Assembly (NCBI GenBank): GCA_964440935.1
Contig: CAYTTY010000042.1
Coordinates: forward strand, 1 to 35,619
Direction: 5' to 3'
Length of the DNA stretch: 35,619 nucleotides
Source of the DNA: WJJR01 sp964440935
GTDB lineage: Bacteria > Zixibacteria > MSB-5A5 > WJJR01
Of the stretch, positions 29,202-35,619 are shown one piece after another (position 1 is the first letter of the stretch; each line of letters opens with the position of its first letter). The notes beneath the pieces are model-generated. The model was given only the letters and a program-made list of their open reading frames with translations. It did not search any database and was not told where the DNA came from. The position numbers and the translations under genes are program-made.

Positions 29202-29507
29202 TCAAAGCTTGGCCTGAGAAGTGACGAGTCGCTTGAATCTCCGCCGTAGACTGTTGTCCACCTTTACGATCGGCAGCCGCTCAGAGACTTGGTCCAGGAA
29301 GCGGTCCACATCGCGCTCGATGATCCGTCTACCGTAGGCCGGATCCGACGCCATCAACACGGTGGCGATCACCTCTCGCACAAGGGCACCCATGGAGGTG
29401 TTTCGGGCCTTGGCGATGCGGCGCAGGGCGGTCGACTCCGATGGATCGAGAATCAGCGAGAACGGTTGTGTCCTGGTGTTGCTTGTGGGCCTTCTGCGTG
29501 GCGGCAT
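29202..29507 (-). CDS. Probable ribbon-helix-helix DNA-binding protein
   Basis: The 101-aa protein is taken from ATG 29507, with GGAGAGGAG just upstream; the longer frame adds 21 unsupported residues. After a basic N-terminus (MPPRRRPTSN) it reads FSLILDPSESTALRRIAKARNTSMGALVREVI in two steps, which fits the strand-helix-helix of CopG/Arc-type repressors. A basic C-terminus follows. It is likely a small transcription regulator, perhaps an antitoxin without its toxin, as no toxin-like gene is adjacent. Confidence 0.6.
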   Translation of the reverse strand: MPPRRRPTSNTRTQPFSLILDPSESTALRRIAKARNTSMGALVREVIATVLMASDPAYGRRIIERDVDRFLDQVSERLPIVKVDNSLRRRFKRLVTSQAKL

Positions 29508-29940
29508 GGTGTCGATCTCCTCTCCGTGATGAGTCGATCGAAGGATGCATCCGGCCCTGGTGCTGGTCAATCCCTATCCCGCTGGAGAATGGCGGTTGAC
29601 GTTGACTCCGAGGGCTCGCGGATACAGATTACAGGTCCCACCGAGAGCGCTCTCCTTGGCCCAGGTAATCCTACAAGAAGTAACCCACTGAAGTATCGGG
29701 GAGGCGCTCTCCCTGTGTAAGGCGGTGGGTGGTGGCAGATTGTATCAACCGTGGCGTCCATGCGGGATAGGAGGGAACGCGGTGCTTCCATTATCGGTCG
29801 AAGTTTGGCTCTTGATTTAGGCTTCTCCTGAGTGCTTCTACTTCTTAACGGTGGAGATTCCCTTTGCGGATTGATCTGCTGTTTCAGCTGCAGTGGGGTG
29901 TTGGCCCGTGCTTCTATAATGATTTCAAAGGACTCGAGAT
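29508..29940. other. Divergent intergenic region before the AlbA_2 gene
   Basis: This 433-bp stretch separates the leftward RHH-like gene from the rightward AlbA_2 gene. A TATAAT box lies near the right end (29915-29920). The palindrome GAGAGCGCTCTC occurs near 29645. I see no gene. Confidence 0.4.
29915..29920 (+). promoter_or_regulatory. Candidate -10 box of the AlbA_2/Schlafen gene
   Basis: TATAAT lies 20 bases before the ATG at 29941, with AAAGGA in between as the ribosome site. No good -35 hexamer is seen at the usual distance, so the assignment is tentative. Confidence 0.4.
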
Positions 29941-31275
29941 ATGCAGGATGACGTGGCTATTTTGAGAATCATATACGGGGACCACGAGCGAACTGATGTT
30001 GAGTATAAGCGAAGCGCCCCGTGGTCCGGTAACACTAGGTACAAGCTAATAAAGGCCATGCTGGCAATGTCAAATGCTGGCGGGGGTTATATTATCATCG
30101 GGTACGACGAGAAGGGAACCGATAAGGAAACGCGAGCAGCCGGTGTGCTCAGTGAACACAGAGACTCCTGGCAAGTGACGAATGTCTCCAGAGACCTCAA
30201 CAATCATTGCTCTCCGCCCTTAGATGTAGATGTTCTTCAATTGTTGGATCCCGAGCGTCAAGTCACGTTTATCGTGCTTCGAGTCCCACCAAATGCGAGC
30301 GTGCCTCACATTTCCACCAAAGATCACAATGATTCGAAGGGCAATCTCGTGCTTAGGCGCGGGGCACTTTACTATCGCAATAAGAACAAGTCCTGTGAAG
30401 AGATTGCGGACTCACACGATTGGCAAGACCTGATCAGGAGGTGCACTCTCAATAAGCGCAACGAGCTGCTCGGTGACTTTGAACGGATCATCAAAGGTCA
30501 GGAGAATCTTGCTTCATCTTCAAGTATTCCACGGGACGCTCCACTTGTGATCATGGATCGTCTCAGTGAAAGGGCAGTAAAGTGGAGACCCGACGGCACT
30601 GAGCATGGTGCCTTCCGTGAATTGCTCTTTCTTCCATCCTCGAAGTGGAGCGAACGTCCGATTGAGGTTGTAAACAACGCGTTAGCCAACTCCTGCTATG
30701 ACCATCGTGGGTGGCCATATCTTTTCTATCTCCCAACAAGCTCATGGGCAGCACCTAAACACGGGGATGGCTGTATTCAGGCGTACTCAAACGAGCCATT
30801 TGCATCGAGGCCTCTGTTCTTCTCTTGGATCTTCCGATACACCACGGGGGAATTCTATTCACAGGATCTCACAACCGAGTCAAGTGTTGGGAATGCAAAG
30901 TGCATTGACCCAAAAGCCCAAGTTGAACTCCTCGCTGAGGCGCTTCGTTCTGTTGGATTAATGTATGAAATGCTTGAGACTTCGTACGACGAGTTGATAG
31001 AAACTACATTACGACTCACAGGTGTTAATGGAGCAAAGGTTGCCTCTGTTTCATCGGACTTCAGGATATTCGAGTCTTCAGAATATGTAGACTTTACGAT
31101 TGTTCTCACACGTCGAATTCCCCTGAGTTCTCTCGTCAACTCTGCCGCGAAGGAAGCTGCGGAAACGATGAATGAGATCATTAGACGCATGGGATACAAT
31201 GGCAGTATACGTCAGCCACAACTTGAACAGTACGCCTCGGAGTTCCTACAGAAAGGTCACAAGGTGTCGGCGTAG
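29941..31275 (+). CDS. AlbA_2 / Schlafen-type putative nucleic-acid-binding protein
   Basis: The 444-aa protein begins with an AlbA_2 (Schlafen-like) domain: EYKRSAPW (21-28), then KAMLAMSNAGGGYIIIGYDE (38-57), the usual signature. The remaining 300 residues (rich in aromatic and charged residues) are not recognised. AlbA_2 proteins are found as HTH-linked regulators and in defence islands; Schlafen relatives cleave tRNA (family knowledge), but nuclease residues cannot be confirmed here. The gene stands alone between the defence region and the phage block. Its DNA looks less GC-rich than the flanking phage genes, which suggests separate origin. Confidence 0.75.
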   Translation: MQDDVAILRIIYGDHERTDVEYKRSAPWSGNTRYKLIKAMLAMSNAGGGYIIIGYDEKGTDKETRAAGVLSEHRDSWQVTNVSRDLNNHCSPPLDVDVLQLLDPERQVTFIVLRVPPNASVPHISTKDHNDSKGNLVLRRGALYYRNKNKSCEEIADSHDWQDLIRRCTLNKRNELLGDFERIIKGQENLASSSSIPRDAPLVIMDRLSERAVKWRPDGTEHGAFRELLFLPSSKWSERPIEVVNNALANSCYDHRGWPYLFYLPTSSWAAPKHGDGCIQAYSNEPFASRPLFFSWIFRYTTGEFYSQDLTTESSVGNAKCIDPKAQVELLAEALRSVGLMYEMLETSYDELIETTLRLTGVNGAKVASVSSDFRIFESSEYVDFTIVLTRRIPLSSLVNSAAKEAAETMNEIIRRMGYNGSIRQPQLEQYASEFLQKGHKVSA

Positions 31276-31370
31276 ACAGCGATGAGTGTCCGTCACTTAC
31301 GACGCAACTATACGAGAAACTATATCGCATAAGCAACATTATCCGATGTGCCGCAAGAGTTTACGCCGAA

Positions 31371-31441
31371 TTTATTCGCCGTTTATTCGACCCTGCACAA
31401 TCCCGCATTTATTCGCCGTTTATTCGACCCTGCAAATCCCG
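31371..31441. repeat. 37-bp-period direct repeat, two copies
   Basis: TTTATTCGCCGTTTATTCGA plus CCCTGCA occurs at 31371-31397 and again at 31408-31434, and AATCCCG follows both. The copies differ by one inserted base after CCCTGCA. Each unit itself contains TTTATTCG twice, so there are four TTTATTCG elements in a row, iteron-like in pattern. Confidence 0.92.
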
Positions 31442-31743
31442 ATTGTCCCGATTTGTCCCTGTCCGTCCCAGTCCCGCCAAAGGGACAATTCGCGGGGTCG
31501 ATATCACCATAACTCTTGGACAATCAGCCGGTTGAGTGGGGTGTCCGGCATTGTCCCTCAGGGACAATCGCAGGACAATGAGGGACAATCGGCCGGACGC
31601 GAACGTCGCCGGTGATTTCGGTGGCAGTGACGCTAACACTCAATGACCCAAACGGTTACAGTGTTATTCTGTGACCTTACGCGGTGTCTTGTCGGCGTGT
31701 CCTCATTTGTCCCTTTCCGCCCATATCGCGGCCGGAGGGACAA
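31442..31743. repeat. Cluster of GGGACAAT / ATTGTCCC motifs with a 9-1-9 palindrome
   Basis: Exact or one-base variants occur at 31442-31449, 31452-31459, 31482-31489, 31518-31524, 31550-31557, 31561-31568, 31573-31579, 31582-31589, 31706-31713 and 31737-31743, in both orientations. The pair at 31550-31568 forms a perfect palindrome ATTGTCCCT-C-AGGGACAAT. This density is far above chance and points to a protein-binding array. Confidence 0.85.
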
Positions 31744-31772
31744 CGGCCTGTCGATCACATGTGACACCCCGA

Positions 31773-33272
31773 TTATTCCATGGTGAACCAGGAATAAAAC
31801 TCCGGACCATCGTCGTCCTCTCCGAAGCCGCCTCGCGTGTAATCATACCAGTCCTCGATCGGGATGCTGTTGGCCCACGCCCAATACGGTTCCTCCTCAC
31901 GGTGGGGATCGATGTAGTCTGGTGCCGCCATGACGAAGTACTCGGCACAAGTGAGCAGGTCATCGTCTTCGTCGATCGTGGCCAACCGGTCGCCGGCCTT
32001 CATCGCCGCGGTTTGGGGTTTGAACTTCTTGTGGGCAAACTCCCACGCGAGACGGGGGCAGGACTGCATCACCGTGAAGATCGGCTTCCCGGTGCCGGGA
32101 ACGGCGGACAGCCCGACCCGCATCTGCTCCATGCGACCCCACTTGTCCGAGGAGGCCGGTTTGACCGGGATGCGGTTTTTCCGGTAGGTCTCATGCACGC
32201 TTTGTCCGGTCTCGGCGTGGTTGACCCAGCCCCAGTGGGGATCGATCAAGTAGCCGAGGATGCTCTCGCCGCGGGAGAGTTCGCGAATATCCTCACAGAT
32301 CTCCGGAATCAACTTCGCCTGACGATACTCGCGGTAGGCGAACATTGTCCCATCGGGGTCGACTCCGCACCACAAAACCGCGGTGGGTTTGGCGGGGTGG
32401 GGATCGATGATCACGTACTTCGTTGCGTCACGGACGCGGGCTTCATCGTAGGGCACCACATGCACCCGGGGATTCCAGCGGGCGTAGACCATTCCACCGA
32501 GGGCGACCCACACCCCCTGCTCACGGACCTCCCGCAGTTGCGGATCGGTAATGCCCTGCAGGTACTGCTCAATCGCCTCCGGGGACAGATGCGGGTTCTC
32601 CGACATCGCCCCGGTGAAGCATTCCACACCGGCCTCGCCCCGTTGCCAGCGCTCGTAGATTTCCGTGTGCTCCCAGGTCTTGCCGAGGATCGGCGTCAGG
32701 GTGATGACCGCCCGGCCGCCGCGATCGACCAGGCGCGTGAGGTTCTCCTGCCAGATGTCAAAGGGGGAGTGCTCGTCGTGCCAGATCAGATCCAACGCCA
32801 CCCCGGCAAACATCTGCGCCCCCCGTCCGAGATCCTTCAGCTTGTAGGACATGAACTCAATGGTGGAGCCGTTGGCGTAATGCAGCGTGTGGGTGCCGGC
32901 CGAGTAGCCGCTGTCCCAGGATCCGCCTTTCAGATAGTCGGGATTGATCAGTTCGCGGAAGGTCGGGATCAAAACCTTCTCCACCCCGTAGTCGAAGCCG
33001 TCGCCGACCGCACGGATGCGGACCGGCGGTGGCGGCGTTGCGCCGTACGGATGTTGGCCAATCGCCCACCAGTGGCATTCGTGGGCGGCGGCATAGGTCT
33101 TGCCGAACCGGTTGCCGGTGAACAAGGCGCGGATCCGAGCGGGCGAGCGGTGGAACGCCTCCTGACCCGGATGCGGGTGGTATTCCCACTGTTGCAGTTG
33201 CGCCAAGCGGGCGGCAATCCGTTCCGCCTCGATGAGTTGCCATTGCAGATGGCGTACGTCAGTCATGGTCAT
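31773..33272 (-). CDS. terL: Phage terminase large subunit
   Basis: The 499-aa packaging motor/nuclease has an ATPase Walker A-like GNRFGKT (53-59), Walker B LIWHDE (162-167) and coupling motif TLTPILG (191-197). The RNase H-like nuclease domain starts near 285, with D290 in VIIDPHPAK. I chose ATG 33272 because AAGGAG lies seven bases upstream; the longer frame runs through the small terminase gene. It overlaps the end of the small terminase gene by 14 bp. Unusually, no portal gene follows: the next 500 bp are non-coding repeats and then a convergent unrelated gene. Confidence 0.93.
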   Translation of the reverse strand: MTMTDVRHLQWQLIEAERIAARLAQLQQWEYHPHPGQEAFHRSPARIRALFTGNRFGKTYAAAHECHWWAIGQHPYGATPPPPVRIRAVGDGFDYGVEKVLIPTFRELINPDYLKGGSWDSGYSAGTHTLHYANGSTIEFMSYKLKDLGRGAQMFAGVALDLIWHDEHSPFDIWQENLTRLVDRGGRAVITLTPILGKTWEHTEIYERWQRGEAGVECFTGAMSENPHLSPEAIEQYLQGITDPQLREVREQGVWVALGGMVYARWNPRVHVVPYDEARVRDATKYVIIDPHPAKPTAVLWCGVDPDGTMFAYREYRQAKLIPEICEDIRELSRGESILGYLIDPHWGWVNHAETGQSVHETYRKNRIPVKPASSDKWGRMEQMRVGLSAVPGTGKPIFTVMQSCPRLAWEFAHKKFKPQTAAMKAGDRLATIDEDDDLLTCAEYFVMAAPDYIDPHREEEPYWAWANSIPIEDWYDYTRGGFGEDDDGPEFYSWFTME

Positions 33273-33864
33273 CGGTGATCTCCTTGCGACTGTTGCTGTC
33301 CGTGTTTGTTTGGTTGCCCGGTTGATCGACCGCTGTGGTGTCTGCCCCGGAATCGGTGCCGTCATCGTCCGCGTGATCATCTGCCGTGGGCTCGGGTGTC
33401 GTCGTGCCGGTTGCAATCATAATCTCCTTGAGGCGGGCCCGCAGTTTGTCCGGATCGGTCTCATGGTCGATCCAACTGAGATGGTTGTCGTCCAATCCGG
33501 CGAGATAGCTTTCCAGTCGCATCAACAACTCGAGATCGGGCAGGCGTCCCTTGACTCGTCCTTCGGCGATGTCCTTGGTCAGCCGGGCCTTGGCCATGCG
33601 GACGATCTTGCGGTCGCGGTCGCGTTCGGCAGCGGTCACCTCGATGCCCTGCTCGGCGAAATCACGCGCCGCCTGGGCCTCCCGATCGGCAATGCGGTCC
33701 CGCCAGCCGAACCGGCGTGACCACAACTTGATCGTGCTGACCGACACGCCGAGTTTGTCGGCCACCTGACGGTAGGTGCGTCCCGATCCGAGCGCGTGGT
33801 AGGTCTCGAAGGCCAGCCGGTGCCGTTCGTCTTCGTGGCGGGGCTGATCAGACGTGGGTGTCAA
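33259..33864 (-). CDS. terS: Phage terminase small subunit
   Basis: The protein (about 201 aa) has an N-terminal HTH (TYRQVADKLGVSVSTIKLW and nearby RFGWRDRIADR), as in small terminase subunits that bind the packaging site, then a helical middle and an acidic Asp/Thr-rich tail. The start is uncertain: TTG 33864 has GGAGGG eight bases upstream and overlaps the methyltransferase stop by 17 bp; the open frame extends to 34032 but that part lies inside the methyltransferase gene. It is translated just before terL with a 14-bp overlap. Confidence 0.82.
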   Translation of the reverse strand: MTPTSDQPRHEDERHRLAFETYHALGSGRTYRQVADKLGVSVSTIKLWSRRFGWRDRIADREAQAARDFAEQGIEVTAAERDRDRKIVRMAKARLTKDIAEGRVKGRLPDLELLMRLESYLAGLDDNHLSWIDHETDPDKLRARLKEIMIATGTTTPEPTADDHADDDGTDSGADTTAVDQPGNQTNTDSNSRKEITDDHD

Positions 33865-35083
33865 CGGTACATCCCTCCCCGGCCTGCAGGCGTCGGGCCT
33901 GACGTCCGGTGTACTGCTCCCAGCGTTGAACAATGACGTCGCAGTACTTGGGATCGAGTTCCATGGCGAAGCAGCGCCGTCCGAGTTGTTCGCAGGCGAT
34001 GAGAGTGGAACCGGATCCCGCGAAGACATCACTCACACACTCACCGCGCACGGTTGAATTGCGTAGTGCGCGTGACATCAGGGCTACGGGCTTTTGAGTT
34101 GGGTGGCGGTAGTTGCCCTCGCGTTCGATATGCCACACGGTCGTCTGCGTGCGATCTTTTATTTTCCGATGACCGTCGCCGATCCATCCGTAGAGCAGCG
34201 GCTCGGACGCATGTCGATAATCCGACCATCCCATTGAGGCACACTGCTTTACCCAAGTAATGGTAGCCGCGAGATGGAATCCTGCACCGAGGAACGCACG
34301 TTCAAACGCCGGACGCACACCGGCAAGACCGAGGGCATGACAGACGTACGCCACCGCCCCGGGACGGCAGACCGACGCGACGTTGTCAAAGGCCGCACGC
34401 AGCAGCCGCTCCAGTGATTCGGGGTCGAGGTCGTCGTTCTGGATGCCGCCCCACTCCTCACGCTGCTGCCCCCGGGAGTGGTAGCTGACACCGTACGGCG
34501 GGTCGGTGAGGAGACACGAGATCTTCTCGCCGTCAACCAGCCGCTTCACATCGTCGAGCGACGTGGCATCACCGCATAGCAACCGGTGCTCGCCGAGGAC
34601 ATAGAGATCGCCCATCTGTGTGACCGGCGTCTTGGGACAGGGCGGCGCATCATCCTCGTTGTTGGTCACCTCGTCAAGGCAGGAGTCGAGCAGTTCGGTC
34701 AGTTCCTTGTCGCTGAAGCCCAGGTCGTTGAGGTTGAAGTCAATGTCCAGGTTCAATTCGTTGACGATCTGTGCCAATAAGTCTTCGTTCCAATTGGCGA
34801 TCTCCGCGGTCTTGTTGTCGGCGATGGCGTATCCGGTGAACTTCGAACCGGTCAGTCCGGGGACGCGGATCACCGGTACCGTCGTCATGCCGAGTTGTTT
34901 GGCCGCTTTCAACCGCGTGTGTCCGGCCGCGACGTTCAACTCGTCGTCGCAAATCACCGGGTTATTAAACCCGTACGCCTGGATTGACCGCGCCACCGCG
35001 TCCACTGCCGCGTCGTTCTGGCGGGGGTTGCGCGGGTTGGGTTTGAGGTGGTCGATCGGTAGGTGTTCGATGTGTAAACTCAT
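33848..35083 (-). CDS. ParB-like nuclease domain fused to DNA adenine methyltransferase
   Basis: The 411-aa fusion begins at ATG 35083 with AAGGAG ten bases upstream. The N-terminal ParB/Srx-like domain (about 1-100) carries AAGHTRLKAAK (52-62) and NPRNPRQND. The C-terminal methyltransferase has catalytic DPPY (192-195), then HPTQKP (325-330) and the SAM-binding FAGSGST (352-358), i.e. the beta-class order typical of N6-adenine (or N4-cytosine) enzymes. Such fusions are common in phages and mobile elements and may protect their DNA from host restriction (family knowledge). It lies just upstream of the terminase genes in the same direction. Confidence 0.92.
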   Translation of the reverse strand: MSLHIEHLPIDHLKPNPRNPRQNDAAVDAVARSIQAYGFNNPVICDDELNVAAGHTRLKAAKQLGMTTVPVIRVPGLTGSKFTGYAIADNKTAEIANWNEDLLAQIVNELNLDIDFNLNDLGFSDKELTELLDSCLDEVTNNEDDAPPCPKTPVTQMGDLYVLGEHRLLCGDATSLDDVKRLVDGEKISCLLTDPPYGVSYHSRGQQREEWGGIQNDDLDPESLERLLRAAFDNVASVCRPGAVAYVCHALGLAGVRPAFERAFLGAGFHLAATITWVKQCASMGWSDYRHASEPLLYGWIGDGHRKIKDRTQTTVWHIEREGNYRHPTQKPVALMSRALRNSTVRGECVSDVFAGSGSTLIACEQLGRRCFAMELDPKYCDVIVQRWEQYTGRQARRLQAGEGCTVDTHV

Positions 35084-35090
35084 TTGGCAT

Positions 35091-35249
35091 TCACTCCTTC
35101 GTGAGGGTCTGTGACGGACTACAGATCGCATTGTCACAACCATCGTCATCATACAAGTCATTAAACCACTGTCGGTTGCCGCTGCGGTGACGATGGTGAC
35201 GATGTTTTGTCGCCGCTGCGTTGCATAGTCCTTCTTCCATTGGGATCAT
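35091..35249 (-). CDS. Possible small phage protein, His-rich (52 aa)
   Basis: The frame begins at ATG 35249 (AGGAG eleven bases upstream) and stops seven bases before the ParB-methyltransferase start; its last codons contain that gene's Shine-Dalgarno. It encodes MIPMEEGLCNAAATKHRHHRH and an acidic C-terminal half. The His/Arg run comes from GTGACGATG-type repeats in the DNA, so the frame could be accidental. No family recognised. Confidence 0.4.
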   Translation of the reverse strand: MIPMEEGLCNAAATKHRHHRHRSGNRQWFNDLYDDDGCDNAICSPSQTLTKE

Positions 35250-35369
35250 CTCTTCTTTTTCTCCTATAAAGAGAGACAATCATCGTCACTATCGTCACAC
35301 CGTCACCCTTACCTGTCGTGCAAACAGTTACACGTGACGATGTGGTGACGGTGGATCAATCATCGTCAC
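35187..35369. repeat. Cluster of eight GTGACG / CGTCAC hexamers
   Basis: GTGACG occurs at 35187-35192, 35196-35201, 35334-35339 and 35345-35350; CGTCAC occurs at 35284-35289, 35293-35298, 35301-35306 and 35364-35369. Most are extended to GTGACGATG/CATCGTCAC. They straddle the gap between the primase-like gene and the small ORF, where a promoter or origin would be expected. Confidence 0.75.
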
Positions 35370-35619
35370 CCCCCTTCTCACGACGCAGCGTGACGAGGCT
35401 GCCCAATCGGTTTCGGTCCACATCCACGAAGTACCCCAGCTCGGCCAGAGTGGCACTTACTTCATTGAGCAGGCGCGTGAGTTGATTCGGCTGCTTGGGC
35501 CAAAAACGGTCCTTGGTGTCAATATGAGTCGTGTGAGCCATGTCGGTGAGCAGTGGCAACAACTCGGTCAAGTCATAATCTTCCTGTAAAAACGGGTTGA
35601 GTGCATCTCCTGCATCATC
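35356..35619 (-). CDS. C-terminal part of a phage/mobile-element primase-helicase-like protein (partial)
   Basis: The frame enters from the right edge and ends at TGA (35356-35358), giving 87 residues. The stretch WPKQPNQLTRLLNEVSATLA followed by ELGYFVDVDR resembles the C-terminal DNA-binding tail of mobile-element primase/helicase (DUF3987/RepA-like) proteins, where 'WP-x3-x-x-LsxxLxRlxpxLrxxG' recurs. It fits as the first gene of the leftward phage block. The 5' part is missing. Its outermost 55 bases also begin the window on the opposite strand. Confidence 0.55.
   Translation of the reverse strand, partial: DDAGDALNPFLQEDYDLTELLPLLTDMAHTTHIDTKDRFWPKQPNQLTRLLNEVSATLAELGYFVDVDRNRLGSLVTLRREKGGDDD
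35565..35619. repeat. Right copy of exact 55-bp terminal inverted repeat
   Basis: Exact reverse complement of positions 1-55. Here the shared peptide continues into the primase-like tail (TELLPLL...), while at the left end it continues into a short different tail. Confidence 0.95.

Larger units (their letters stand above)
31276..31772. other. Non-coding repeat-rich region between AlbA_2 gene and terminase
   Basis: Both flanking genes run into this 497-bp stretch (convergent). It contains a 37-bp direct repeat and about ten GGGACAAT/ATTGTCCC-type motifs, listed separately, and no credible gene. It is a candidate replication, packaging or regulator-binding region of the phage-derived block. 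Confidence 0.7.

Noticed and set aside
29202..29507. RHH-like protein as antitoxin of a toxin-antitoxin pair
   Set aside because: No toxin-like gene is adjacent, and the gene ends in its own terminator.
31671..33278. Plus-strand open frame of 535 codons
   Set aside because: It is antisense to the terminase large subunit, whose ATPase and nuclease motifs are clear; composition (His/Arg/Gly-rich) is typical of a shadow frame.

Overview
The window looks like a contig from an uncultivated bacterium of the FCB superphylum (Zixibacteria, Latescibacterota or a similar candidate phylum). The evidence is two giant secreted proteins that end in the 'QNYPNPFNP' type C-terminal module (FlgD-Ig-like / type IX-like sorting domain) and are built from HYR, VWA, ASH and carboxypeptidase-regulatory-like repeats. 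This placement is an inference from protein style; no rRNA or other marker gene is present. I see no tRNA, rRNA or CRISPR array.

Layout. (1) 1-12 kb: two adjacent leftward genes for large modular surface proteins (1689 and about 2180 aa) that share several modules, separated by a strong hairpin; a second strong hairpin lies after the first gene. (2) 12.3-22.1 kb: one tightly packed leftward operon, hsdM - hsdS - OLD-family ATPase/TOPRIM nuclease (GajA-like) - UvrD-like helicase (GajB-like) - hsdR. A Gabija-like pair therefore sits inside a type I restriction-modification operon. (3) 22.3-27.2 kb: a rightward tyrosine recombinase with all catalytic residues, followed by two cargo blocks, each closed by a broken copy of the 3' end of a related recombinase gene (about 24.14-24.25 and 27.03-27.17 kb). 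Block 1 holds an HNH-type endonuclease; block 2 holds a decayed LexA-like HTH fragment, a SIR2-like protein and an EVE-PD-(D/E)XK nuclease fusion. This looks like a defence region built by repeated insertion. (4) 27.2-31.3 kb: small genes, including a CBM48-type protein broken by a 19-bp tandem repeat, an RRM protein, an unknown 75-aa protein, a ribbon-helix-helix-like protein, and an AlbA_2/Schlafen-type protein. (5) 31.3-35.6 kb: a leftward phage-derived block read in the order primase-like C-terminus - small ORF - ParB/DNA adenine methyltransferase fusion - small terminase - large terminase. It ends in a non-coding stretch full of GGGACAAT/ATTGTCCC motifs instead of continuing into portal and capsid genes.

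Both contig ends carry the same exact 55-bp sequence in inverted orientation. It encodes the same peptide, which continues into two different C-termini. The exact 55-bp length suggests a k-mer-sized assembly junction rather than a true element end.

How the genes work together (inference): HsdM/S/R modify and cut DNA by sequence; the GajA/GajB-like pair is a second nuclease-helicase defence expressed on the same transcript; the recombinase and its relics mark where extra nucleases (HNH, EVE-PD-(D/E)XK) and an NAD-related SIR2 protein entered. The phage block carries its own methyltransferase, possibly to evade such systems.
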